DNA of 22,429 nucleotides from a virus, in IMG/VR virus record IMGVR_UViG_3300035438_000431, positions 1 to 22,429 of that record; one strand, 5' to 3'. Shown here in pieces: positions 7,961 through 14,884 of this stretch. The notes beneath the pieces are model-generated. The model worked only from the letters and a program-made list of their open reading frames with translations, had not been told where the DNA came from and made no database searches. A program made the translations under genes and the position numbers. Within the stretch, counting starts at the first letter, position 1; every line of letters starts with the position of its first letter.

Positions 7961-7989
7961 GCCTCTTCTAAATAATAGTATGAAGAGGC
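7961..7989. repeat. Inverted repeat spanning late promoter and protease start
   Basis: Perfect 8-bp arms GCCTCTTC (7961-7968) and GAAGAGGC (7982-7989) flank a 13-base loop holding most of the late-promoter box and the first bases of the ATG. It could act at DNA level on the promoter, or at RNA level on read-through transcripts by hiding the start. Confidence 0.6.
7968..7974 (+). promoter_or_regulatory. T4-type late promoter (CTAAATA) abutting start codon
   Basis: CTAAATA with the expected start point about six bases on, at 7980, which is the A of the protease ATG. No Shine-Dalgarno sequence lies upstream, so the transcript would be leaderless. Confidence 0.55.
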
Positions 7990-8744
7990 GCGTAGTCCAA
8001 TCTCTTCTGCTGGCTCTAGCACTCGTCTTGCTGCAAGCCTGTGTTCAAGATATAACTGCCGCTGCGCCGAAGAGCGTGGAGCCGCCGAAGAGCGGGGCAG
8101 TCGATCCAATGGCAGAAGCCCCTGTGGAGACTCAGTTCTTCATGAGGGGTTTCTCGCCGTTGGCGGCAGACGAGGAAGCCGCTGTGGGGCATCTAGAGGG
8201 CGAGAACGGGGAAGTAATAGGCAGTGCGGTTCTCATTGCTCCCGATGAAATCCTTACCGCAGGACACTGCCTAGACGATACGGGGGCAGCGTGGTTCTCT
8301 ACAGGCAACCACTGCTACAGAATAAGCAAATCCACCACCCATCCCCTTTATAAAATTGGTGACACCATGCTGTACGATGTGGCAGTGGCGTGGCTAGAGG
8401 AACCTTGCGGTGTTCAACCCCTTTGTGTGGTGACAGCACCCCATTATTTCACTCGTACCGAACCACTCACCGTTATAGGATTTGGTGGGGGTATTAAGCG
8501 TAGGAGCAATCCCAACACATTCCACTACTTTGGAACGGTGGTGGAAGACCCCACATACTTTAAGTTTATTCCCTTTGAGGGCACCGTTTGGTTTGGTGAC
8601 TCAGGTGGTGCGGTACTAGACTCCACAGGAGTACTTGTAGGAATTGTGTCATCATTCACAATATTCAACGGTCACCTGTACGAAAACTCCGCAACTCGTT
8701 TGGATCTCGTAAGCGATTGGATCGCAGAACAGAAGGGCAAATGA
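7980..8744 (+). CDS. Trypsin-like (S1) serine protease lipoprotein
   Basis: N-terminus MKRR, a hydrophobic stretch (9-18) and lipobox LQAC with Cys21 form a lipoprotein signal, so the mature enzyme should be lipid-anchored and face the periplasm or surface. A low-complexity Pro/Ala/Glu linker covers about 22-60. The catalytic domain has TAGHC (His96), DVAVAW (Asp133) and GDSGGAV (Ser208), a complete chymotrypsin-family triad, plus four Cys (97, 112, 143, 149) that could form disulphides after export. At 254 residues it is of normal size. The start is fixed by the signal peptide. There is no ribosome-binding site; a late promoter abuts the ATG. The stop overlaps a miniprotein start. Exported S1 proteases are unusual in phages; roles in superinfection exclusion, lysis or host-surface change are possible. 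Substrate unknown. Confidence 0.9.
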   Translation: MKRRVVQSLLLALALVLLQACVQDITAAAPKSVEPPKSGAVDPMAEAPVETQFFMRGFSPLAADEEAAVGHLEGENGEVIGSAVLIAPDEILTAGHCLDDTGAAWFSTGNHCYRISKSTTHPLYKIGDTMLYDVAVAWLEEPCGVQPLCVVTAPHYFTRTEPLTVIGFGGGIKRRSNPNTFHYFGTVVEDPTYFKFIPFEGTVWFGDSGGAVLDSTGVLVGIVSSFTIFNGHLYENSATRLDLVSDWIAEQKGK

Positions 8745-8827
8745 AACTCACCCAAATTCAGCGTGTGCTTCTTGGTGCTTGCAGTTTTTTAGTTGGTGTT
8801 TTACTGGCTCGCGCAGTAGGTTTCTAG
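8741..8827 (+). CDS. 28-residue membrane miniprotein
   Basis: ATG at 8741 overlaps the protease stop (ATGA). The peptide begins MKLTQIQRVLLGACS and continues as one hydrophobic helix (LLGACSFLVGVLLARAVGF), long enough for a single membrane span with a basic N-terminal end. Coupled translation with the protease is likely, since no separate ribosome-binding site is clear (AGAAGGG lies 4 bases upstream). Such small genes are hard to prove. If real, it may work with the lipoprotein protease, for example as a membrane partner or inhibitor. Confidence 0.4.
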   Translation: MKLTQIQRVLLGACSFLVGVLLARAVGF

Positions 8828-8836
8828 TATTGCACC

Positions 8837-8843
8837 ATAAATA
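8837..8843 (+). promoter_or_regulatory. T4-type late promoter (ATAAATA) abutting start codon
   Basis: ATAAATA, with the predicted start point about six bases downstream at 8849, the A of the resolvase ATG. No Shine-Dalgarno sequence is present between box and ATG, so a leaderless transcript is predicted. Confidence 0.55.
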
Positions 8844-8848
8844 CTTAC

Positions 8849-9427
8849 ATGATAGTAGCGGGAATAGATTACTCATTGTGTGGACCAGCCGTGTGCCTGT
8901 TCAAGTCGAACGCCACGGGGAAATTTTCATACAGTGGATGCTCATTTTTTTTCCTTACTGAGAACAAGCGGCAATCGGAAATTCGTTGCATGAATGTGTT
9001 TGGTGAGCGGCTGAGTGATTGGAACTCAGACGAACACCGCTACGAAAGCATTGCAGATTGGGCTGTGGACATTGTAATGGGCTGCTCCCATGTGGCTCTT
9101 GAAGGCTACGCGTACTCCGCTAGTGGCAGGGTGTTTCAGATTGCCGAGAACACAGGCATCTTAAAATATAAACTGTACCTGTTAAGCATTCCTGTTACGG
9201 TGATTCCTCCCACCGAAATAAAGAAGTTCGCCACAGGCAAGGGTAATGCAGACAAGAACGCCATGTACGCGGCGTTCTCGCATGAAACAGGAGTTAATCT
9301 AAAGTCGGTGCTGACACCAAAACGAGCAGACTCAGTGAGTCCTGTTTCGGATATTGTTGACTCGTACTACATCTGCAAGCGAATGTTTGAATCGCTTCCT
9401 GAAGACTTGCGCTGCGAAACCGATTAA
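8849..9427 (+). CDS. RuvC-like Holliday junction resolvase
   Basis: A 192-residue RNase H-fold nuclease expected to cut branched DNA before packaging. The four acidic residues of the RuvC active site are visible: Asp7 in AGIDYSL, Glu85 in ALEGYAYS, and Asp168/Asp171 in SDIVDSYYI. GKGNADKNAM (130-139) matches the conserved Lys-containing GNADK motif before the last acidic pair. The start cannot be further downstream because Asp7 lies in the first strand. T4 itself uses endonuclease VII for this job, so a RuvC-type enzyme would be a replacement. The gene ends on TTAA, sharing four bases with the stop of the convergent gene on the other strand. A late promoter abuts the ATG. Confidence 0.88.
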   Translation: MIVAGIDYSLCGPAVCLFKSNATGKFSYSGCSFFFLTENKRQSEIRCMNVFGERLSDWNSDEHRYESIADWAVDIVMGCSHVALEGYAYSASGRVFQIAENTGILKYKLYLLSIPVTVIPPTEIKKFATGKGNADKNAMYAAFSHETGVNLKSVLTPKRADSVSPVSDIVDSYYICKRMFESLPEDLRCETD

Positions 9428-9726
9428 GGAGTCGGCAAGTCTACAGTGTTTGGAGTTGATACGGGAGCAGCCTTTGGAGTTTTGGGGGCAGCGTTGTCTC
9501 GCTTGCGACCAAAGAATTCCTTCCACGCCCACGCCACAACCAAGAACACAATGGGAAGATACCACAGGATCCATCCCCAATTGCCGACAATCTTGTCGCC
9601 GCTCAGGATGTCGTGCTTGAGTTTCAGCATAACAGGACTGTCTGATGTGGTATCAGGAATAATAATGGGGGAGGTGTTGCATCCCGCAAGGAAGAGCAAA
9701 CAAAGAATATAGTTTAGTTTAGACAT
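9424..9726 (-). CDS. Lipoprotein with C-terminal TM, candidate unimolecular spanin
   Basis: I chose the ATG at 9726 (AAAGGAG six bases upstream), giving 100 residues; a frame from 9768 would overlap the upstream gene and spoil the signal. MSKLNYILCLLFLAGC is a lipoprotein signal with Cys16. A short polar region follows (17-47), then a strong membrane span at 49-68 (NWGWILWYLPIVFLVVAWAW), a basic stop-transfer stretch (KEFFGRKRD) and a Pro/Ala-rich tail. An outer-membrane lipid anchor plus one inner-membrane span is the layout of unimolecular spanins such as T1 gp11, which fuse the two membranes at lysis. It follows the holin candidate after 10 bases. The periplasmic part, about 32 residues, is short for this role. 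No sequence family recognised. Confidence 0.72.
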   Translation of the reverse strand: MSKLNYILCLLFLAGCNTSPIIIPDTTSDSPVMLKLKHDILSGDKIVGNWGWILWYLPIVFLVVAWAWKEFFGRKRDNAAPKTPKAAPVSTPNTVDLPTP

Positions 9727-9736
9727 GGCTTCTCCT

Positions 9737-10174
9737 TTAAGACTTGTTTGAAGCAGCGGCTGAACCAAAGTAGAAGCCTACAATGCTCACCAAGATTTGA
9801 CGAGTTTCAGACGCAAACAAGAATCCGTTGATCTCAACAAAATACTTGCGGGTTGATTGCGGAATAAGTCCAAACAGCCCTTCGGGTGTGGTAGCGTCTA
9901 CTTCAACGAATGTGGGCAAACCAAAGAACGGCAGAATGAACGGAGCCAGCATAGTAGCAAACAGCACTGCAAGAACAATGAGTTGGCGAATGCCCCTACC
10001 CACATCCATAGGAACACGCTGTGCTGCCTTGTCTTGGTTATCTGTGGTCTGCTTGTTCGCAGCAATAAGCCGCTCAAAGATTTCTTTTTGATCCTGACTC
10101 TTCTGAGCCATGTAACGAAACAAGAATCCTGTAGCCGCTCCTCCAACCAATGAAATCAATTCGGTACTAATCAT
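9737..10174 (-). CDS. Three-TM membrane protein, candidate holin
   Basis: A 145-residue protein with three likely membrane segments: about 5-21 (ELISLVGGAATGFLF), 64-84 (QLIVLAVLFATMLAPFILPF) and 125-141 (RQILVSIVGFYFGSAAA). A charged helix (22-60) lies between the first two. The closing GFYFGSAAASNKS resembles the end of three-TM holins of the gene-transfer-agent type, where FG and a final basic residue are usual. Size and topology suit a holin that permeabilises the inner membrane at lysis. It sits just before a spanin-like lipoprotein. A late-promoter box lies 38 bases upstream; the ribosome-binding site is weak (AAAGGCAG). Other small membrane roles are possible. Confidence 0.72.
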   Translation of the reverse strand: MISTELISLVGGAATGFLFRYMAQKSQDQKEIFERLIAANKQTTDNQDKAAQRVPMDVGRGIRQLIVLAVLFATMLAPFILPFFGLPTFVEVDATTPEGLFGLIPQSTRKYFVEINGFLFASETRQILVSIVGFYFGSAAASNKS

Positions 10175-10211
10175 TTCAATCTGCCTTTCTATAGCACAAC
10201 TGCACTACTGT

Positions 10212-10400
10212 TTATTTAGGCTTCATCTTCTTCCTACGAGCAATATTTGATTTGAGTCTTGGGTTGCCAGTCGGCATATCAGGAGGCAAACCTGCAATGC
10301 TGCCTCCTCCTGCGGTATTTGTGGGTGGTGGCGATGCCATTGGAGGTGGAATTTCTTCTGAAATAAATTTGAAGAATGGTTTTAGTTTACTGTGTGCCAT
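10212..10400 (-). CDS. Small Pro/Gly-rich conserved protein (62 residues)
   Basis: I chose the ATG at 10400 with GGAGGAA nine bases upstream, overlapping the previous gene by 14 bases. A TTG at 10418 would include that ribosome-binding site in the coding sequence. The N-terminus MAHSKLKPFFKFISEE is helical. It is followed by a Pro-rich stretch and TNTAGGGSIAGLPPDMP (27-43), then a strongly basic tail (ARRKKMKPK). The AGGG-x-IAGLPPD pattern recurs in small proteins of marine T4-like phages from my recollection; function unknown. Its last codons (CCT AAA TAA) contain the late-promoter box for the next gene. Confidence 0.7.
   Translation of the reverse strand: MAHSKLKPFFKFISEEIPPPMASPPPTNTAGGGSIAGLPPDMPTGNPRLKSNIARRKKMKPK
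10213..10219 (-). promoter_or_regulatory. T4-type late promoter (CTAAATA) inside a stop codon region
   Basis: On the minus strand CTAAATA overlaps the final Pro-Lys-stop of the 62-residue gene. The predicted start near 10207 gives a leader of about 33 bases for the holin candidate at 10174. Confidence 0.5.
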
Positions 10401-12597
10401 TAATAGTTCTTCCTCCAAACACCATGAAGTTTATGCGCTGTGTTCTTCCGCGTTGATAGTGTACAGATTGTGTAGACCATGCACCAGCACCAGGAATTTG
10501 TCTGCGAGAAGTAATTGTGAATAGACCAACCTGTCGTTGGATGTCTACTGTAGAGGACATGGAATTTTGTATGGTGTCTAGCGTGAATTCATCGGTGGGA
10601 GGAATACTGCCAGCAGCACCAAGAATAGTAGATTCAGGCAAATTCACTGTTTCCTGTTCTGTTCCAAGAATCACGCAGTAAGTCTCAACATCCATCTTGT
10701 CTGTGAAATATACATCGAAATGGGAGTTGTCTCGCGCAACCACCTTTTTTACTCCGTATGCGCCTTCCAAGTACGCACTAACCGTACTGCTACTGTATAG
10801 AGTGCCTTTATTCGGAGGAATAACAATTGTTCCCCATGCAGTGGCTTCTCGTCTGCTCCGTAATTGTGATGGAGTGGATTGGTAGGTTAGCCCTGCAACA
10901 CGAGTGAATTGGGTTCCAACAGCAGCCGAAGTAGTTCTGGTGTACGGACTCAAAACTGTTCCCCGTTCTAGTTGCGCTCCCCATATCAAAATTCCACTGC
11001 CGCTTACTCCTGCATACGATGGACCGTATATTCCAGTACCTTCCCCCAACATACCCATTGTGGCTCCGTTGTTTGGAGCAAAGCCTGGAGTGATTGCGTT
11101 GTTTGGCGGAGCAAGATTCTTAAAACTCACGGCAACTCTCCACCATCCATTACCAGCATTCTGAATGATTGGAGTTCCCACGGATCTGCCAATGATTGGA
11201 GTGTTTTCTGTTACAGTTCCGTTTTCTAAATCCACAACCACACGACCAATTGAACCGTAACTAAAGTCTGCAAACGCCAAGTGCTTTCGTTCTGCTGATT
11301 TTGCGTAAACTGAAAGCGTCCAAGAGGTCAACTGTGCAGTTGAACCAGCAATCGAAGGTGAAGGGTAGATTGATTTATAGTATGCACCAGTACTAGTAGG
11401 AGCAGCATCAGCAGGATCTAATTCCACTAGTTTCATTGCTGTTGTGGTTCCGTCAGGAGCAACATACCCTCCCGCAGATACTCCTACTCTTGTTTTAGTC
11501 CAAGCCGCATTGGTAAAGGTTTGGCTTTGTGTAAGCAGATTCTGAAAACTGCGCTGCCCTAGTCCTGATGCACCAGGAGAAAAACTAATCAAGGCATCCT
11601 GATTTCCGTAAACAGGAGAAGTTCCCTCTGTTTTGATGTACGGAGTAACAGCAGAGCCTTCTTCTAGTTGTGCTCCAAACACCAAGAAATCATTTTTGTC
11701 AAATGCGGATTGCACCAGTGGTGCTGGTGAGTTTGCAGGATTAAACGCCATTGATATTCTGTTCCAACCATTACCCAATCTAGTTATTTTTGCATTTGAA
11801 CTAGAGTTCGATGGAAAACCTCCCACAACAGCAGTAGTTGTGCCAGCCCCTGTGCCCCCTAGATTAAACTGAGTGCCAAAGTTGTTGTTGCCGCCGCCGC
11901 AAAGCAAAGTTAATGTTGCGCCTGTTATTACTTTTGCAAAGACCGAAAATGTATAGGTTACTCCTATACTGCCGCGACCTTGTGAGAAGAAAGCATTGGC
12001 ATAAGTTGAGCCGTTAAATCTAAAAACTCCAGCGGTTGCACCAAAGGGATTTGCTTCGTTTACGGAAGTAAGCGATGCAGGACTTCCTGGTTGAGTCCAA
12101 AAAGCAGTAAAATTTTCACTTCCCGTAAAGAAGTTTGCCACAGCAGGTTTACGAGTATCGGAATCACTTCTAAGGCAGAAAAATGCTGCATTGGTTCTCA
12201 CCTTCCATGTATTAGAAGAGTCCGTATAGTCTTGGGGGGTGGTGGCTACAGTGGGAAGATTGGGGAATCCCATGTGGTGTATATCACACGATCCACTCGC
12301 ACCAATTGCCAATGGAGAACCGTCTGATGCATTTCCGTGAACTCGATGAGTTCCGTATCCACCTGGCACACCGCCAACTTCTTCCTGCACCAATCCCACA
12401 TACGCTCCGCTTCCAAACCGTTCGGGATTTGTAAAGTTTACTCGGAAAATTCCTTTTGAAATATAAGTGACACTACTCACTCCCACCGAATCCAAAATAA
12501 TAGGATTTCTGTTGGTGTCGCATTCATAAACACACCAAGCATCCGCTGTTGGACGAGGCGTGGTAGAGTTTCCAAAAGAACCAGTAGTACTATTCAT
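10387..12597 (-). CDS. Large tail/structural protein with two carbohydrate-binding-like repeats
   Basis: A 736-residue protein without signal peptide. Two related beta-sandwich modules are visible. Module A (about 155-325) runs from FFTGSENFTAFWTQPGSP through VTYTFSVFAK to LGNGWNRISMAF and GAQLEEGSAVTPYIKTEG. Module B (about 350-556) runs from NLLTQSQTFTNAAWTKTRVG through TLSVYAKSAERK to NGWWRVAVSF and GAQLERGTVLSPYTRTT. This 'NLL-x-S-x-x-F...W...YA K...GAQLE-x-G-x-x-(T/S)PY' pattern is a common carbohydrate-binding-like module on phage tail and fibre proteins. Flanking modules at 21-75 and 588-650 share a VxxVxx...FxVxFT pattern. The start overlaps the upstream stop (ATGA). Likely receptor-facing virion protein. 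Confidence 0.82.
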   Translation of the reverse strand: MNSTTGSFGNSTTPRPTADAWCVYECDTNRNPIILDSVGVSSVTYISKGIFRVNFTNPERFGSGAYVGLVQEEVGGVPGGYGTHRVHGNASDGSPLAIGASGSCDIHHMGFPNLPTVATTPQDYTDSSNTWKVRTNAAFFCLRSDSDTRKPAVANFFTGSENFTAFWTQPGSPASLTSVNEANPFGATAGVFRFNGSTYANAFFSQGRGSIGVTYTFSVFAKVITGATLTLLCGGGNNNFGTQFNLGGTGAGTTTAVVGGFPSNSSSNAKITRLGNGWNRISMAFNPANSPAPLVQSAFDKNDFLVFGAQLEEGSAVTPYIKTEGTSPVYGNQDALISFSPGASGLGQRSFQNLLTQSQTFTNAAWTKTRVGVSAGGYVAPDGTTTAMKLVELDPADAAPTSTGAYYKSIYPSPSIAGSTAQLTSWTLSVYAKSAERKHLAFADFSYGSIGRVVVDLENGTVTENTPIIGRSVGTPIIQNAGNGWWRVAVSFKNLAPPNNAITPGFAPNNGATMGMLGEGTGIYGPSYAGVSGSGILIWGAQLERGTVLSPYTRTTSAAVGTQFTRVAGLTYQSTPSQLRSRREATAWGTIVIPPNKGTLYSSSTVSAYLEGAYGVKKVVARDNSHFDVYFTDKMDVETYCVILGTEQETVNLPESTILGAAGSIPPTDEFTLDTIQNSMSSTVDIQRQVGLFTITSRRQIPGAGAWSTQSVHYQRGRTQRINFMVFGGRTINGTQ

Positions 12598-13103
12598 ATG
12601 ACTACCACCTGTAATTGATAAGTGCCACTCGCTGCGGATCTATTGAGGATTTCTCCGAAGGCAGGACGGTTTGTTATGCCAGTCGCATAATAACCATCCG
12701 TAGTAGAGTTAATAAGAAATCCAAAACGAACCCAAAATCCGTTTACTGTTTTTGGATACTGTGTGGTGTCTAGTGCGTGGGTAAACATATGAAGTGGTGT
12801 TGGAGATCCACAACTTCTAGGCTGACAGAATATTTTATACTGTGTGTTGGGCATGGGAGTAATGAATTTGAAAGGAATTGCTCCTGTAGACAACCCTTGT
12901 TGAGATGTACCACTGGTTATGGCAGGACTTGCTGCAAATTTCACATCATCCAACACAAGGTTGTAACCGTTTATGTGGTTGTTTCTCAGATATGGTGCTA
13001 TAGGATATGCGGGGGTGGCGACATTAGGATTGAATCCAGTTAAACACCATCCCCGCACGGTTTGCCCTTTGCCGACCAATCCTAGCATAGAACTATTAGC
13101 CAC
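12594..13103 (-). CDS. Hypothetical structural protein (169 residues)
   Basis: Starts at GTG 13103, overlapping the upstream TAG by one base, with a perfect AGGAGG site five bases before it; that strong site decides the unusual start. The product is beta-rich with Gly/Thr/Pro content. Its order of segments (GYNLVLDDVKFAAS, IPFKFITPMPNTQYKIFCQ, NGFWVRFGFLIN) recalls the 'VxF...F-x-x-(P)MP-x-x-x-Y-x-I' modules of fibre proteins, including the flanks of the large downstream protein. No named family. Coupled to the 736-residue gene by an ATGA overlap, so the two probably act together in the virion. Confidence 0.75.
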   Translation of the reverse strand: MANSSMLGLVGKGQTVRGWCLTGFNPNVATPAYPIAPYLRNNHINGYNLVLDDVKFAASPAITSGTSQQGLSTGAIPFKFITPMPNTQYKIFCQPRSCGSPTPLHMFTHALDTTQYPKTVNGFWVRFGFLINSTTDGYYATGITNRPAFGEILNRSAASGTYQLQVVVI

Positions 13104-13486
13104 TATAACCTCCTAAGTATCTCTGCTAGTTTGCCGTCCATCGGTATGTCCGAGACTACGATGCCGTCAAAAATCATCCGCTCATCTATGTATTCCAAAT
13201 ACAGGAGAACGGTCTTCAGTGCAGGGTAGATGTCGGCTTCCAATTTATGAAACAGCATACGAGACGCTGCCGCACGACCAAACACATTCCCAAGCACCAT
13301 GATGTGGTTCAGGAGAAGAATGGTTCGCAGAGTGCCGCATCGGTTGTACCGCTTCAGCAACCGCTTTACATATTTGATTTTTGAAATATCTTCCAAGAAT
13401 TCATCCATCCCCATGCAATCAGGATTGGTGTAGTTTCCCATTGCATAGAGAGAGAAGTTGTCTTTGGTCAATATATTAATGTCCAT
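13103..13486 (-). CDS. Conserved phage hypothetical protein (127 residues)
   Basis: Mostly helical. The pattern NFSLYAMGNYTNPDCMGMDE followed by FLEDISKIKYVKRLLKRYN, then LRTILLLNHIMVLGNVFG, matches a small family I recall from marine T4-like phages (Y-x-N-P-x-C, KY-x-KRL, LNH-x-x-V-x-x-NVFG). No function is known to me. The start at 13486 keeps the conserved N-terminus; no good ribosome-binding site precedes it, and it follows the upstream stop by 15 bases. The last residues (ILRRL) encode the AGGAGG site of the next gene. Confidence 0.75.
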   Translation of the reverse strand: MDINILTKDNFSLYAMGNYTNPDCMGMDEFLEDISKIKYVKRLLKRYNRCGTLRTILLLNHIMVLGNVFGRAAASRMLFHKLEADIYPALKTVLLYLEYIDERMIFDGIVVSDIPMDGKLAEILRRL

Positions 13487-13501
13487 GATAAAAGTATTCG
13501 C

Positions 13502-14881
13502 TTACCAGCGCATACCGTACTTGTTTAGTCTGTCTTTAATGGCGTGGCTTTTAGCACTTTGTTCTGCTCCACCTGGTGGAGTAGTCCGCTTCTTCATAGT
13601 CTTCTTTGGGGTCTTTGCGGCTTCATCCACAACCTTCTTGATGCGCTTGGTTCCCTTGCCGCTTTGATCAGCAATGTTTGATCCAAGAGCAGGATCCATG
13701 ATTGGAAGACCTGTGGTGAATTCTGTGGTTACATCTTCCTTTACAGACTTCTTGGAGCGAAGCAGTTTAAAGTCTTGCGAGTCAAGCCGCTTGTTCTTGT
13801 TTGCATCAAGTTTCTTCTGACCGCCAACAAGTTCTTCCTTGACACCCATAGCCGTTTTGATGCCCTTTACGGCATTGGCTTGCTTTTTACCCGTGAGTGA
13901 ATTGTAGTTCTTGTCAGAACCGTACTTCATGGACGACAGTTGTGATCCACGCTTGGCAACATACGCGTCCTTGGTCGCCTTGCTCAACTCGTCAATCTGC
14001 TCTGCATCTTCCTTTACAACCTTGCCGCCCTTGCCGTACATTTTCTTGGCGAAAAATTCATTACGATCTTTCGACAGGATACTGTTGTACTTTTTCTTTG
14101 CTGCGGGTTGATCACCAACTTTGTTGCGTATCTTGCTGGCAACCGTATCCAACTTTCCTTGCATTTCCTTGACTCGCGCAGGAGTCTGTGCCATCTCAGA
14201 AATGATGTCGCCGTCAGTCTCCACGCCTTCTTCAGCCACCACAGGCTGTTCCTTTGGTGAAACAAAAGCGGTTACACGGTACATGGAGTCATCGCCCAAT
14301 TCAACTTTAACGGTAAGCGTGAACTCTTGGAATCCGTCTTGGCTACCTGCGCGACCATCAAAGCGAATTCCGCCAGTCAGTGCATCGTATCCATCAACAC
14401 GACCAAAGCGTGTCAGCGGAAGAGTAAACACACCAACCACAGAACTGTTTTCTCCTGGTGCAGCAGGTGGAACCTGTGCGTATCCTGACCACACGCGTGG
14501 TGTCCACGGGAAGTCAAGCAGCAGCACATTCAGCCGTGCACGAATCTTCACCAGTGCATCGGTGGTACTCAAGTACGAGTACTTTGAAAGAGCATTAAGC
14601 ATGGCATTGGCGTTGGCAATGAACTGTGCGTTGAACTTGATTGCGCCAACATCAGTATCAAGTGAACGATTAGGATAGCCTGTAAGGGTTTCCTTGTACT
14701 CGCTCTCGTTGAGGGTGTTGCGGAACGCTTTGAATTGTTTGGTTTCTTTCATGTGCTTTGCCTTTGAAATTTCGATGGCAGCCAGTTGCTTCTGTGCCTT
14801 CTCTTTGGATGGGTGAGTTCCTAGAATTTTGGAACCTGTAGAATCAGTGACTACGAATTTGCTTCCGCTTTTCTTTATCAT
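13502..14881 (-). CDS. Multidomain Lys-rich phage protein with EF-hand-like loop
   Basis: A 459-residue mosaic. Residues 5-40 (KFVVTDSTGSKILGTHPSKE, then QLAAIEISK) form a small module found at the N-terminus of many phage proteins. QFKAFRNTLNESE (49-61) resembles the FRKTLGGE ends in the upstream gene. Residues 70-215 form a globular beta-rich domain. The rest is Lys-rich and partly disordered: EDAEQIDELSKATKDAYVAK (291-310), a motif widespread in marine T4-like phages, and KLDANKNKRLDSQDFKLL (357-374), an EF-hand or dockerin-like calcium loop (Asp359, Asn361, Asn363, Asp367, Asp370). The ATG follows the upstream stop by three bases without a clear ribosome-binding site. It could be a head-internal or core-associated protein, but nothing proves it. 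Confidence 0.75.
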   Translation of the reverse strand: MIKKSGSKFVVTDSTGSKILGTHPSKEKAQKQLAAIEISKAKHMKETKQFKAFRNTLNESEYKETLTGYPNRSLDTDVGAIKFNAQFIANANAMLNALSKYSYLSTTDALVKIRARLNVLLLDFPWTPRVWSGYAQVPPAAPGENSSVVGVFTLPLTRFGRVDGYDALTGGIRFDGRAGSQDGFQEFTLTVKVELGDDSMYRVTAFVSPKEQPVVAEEGVETDGDIISEMAQTPARVKEMQGKLDTVASKIRNKVGDQPAAKKKYNSILSKDRNEFFAKKMYGKGGKVVKEDAEQIDELSKATKDAYVAKRGSQLSSMKYGSDKNYNSLTGKKQANAVKGIKTAMGVKEELVGGQKKLDANKNKRLDSQDFKLLRSKKSVKEDVTTEFTTGLPIMDPALGSNIADQSGKGTKRIKKVVDEAAKTPKKTMKKRTTPPGGAEQSAKSHAIKDRLNKYGMRW

Positions 14882-14884
14882 GGT

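Noticed and set aside
8779-8961. 60-codon plus-strand frame across the resolvase start
   Set aside because: Out of frame with the resolvase, whose active-site residues are clear, and without a family match or ribosome-binding site.
10252-10524. 90-codon Gly-rich plus-strand frame
   Set aside because: Antisense shadow of the Pro/Gly-rich 62-residue gene and the end of the 736-residue gene.
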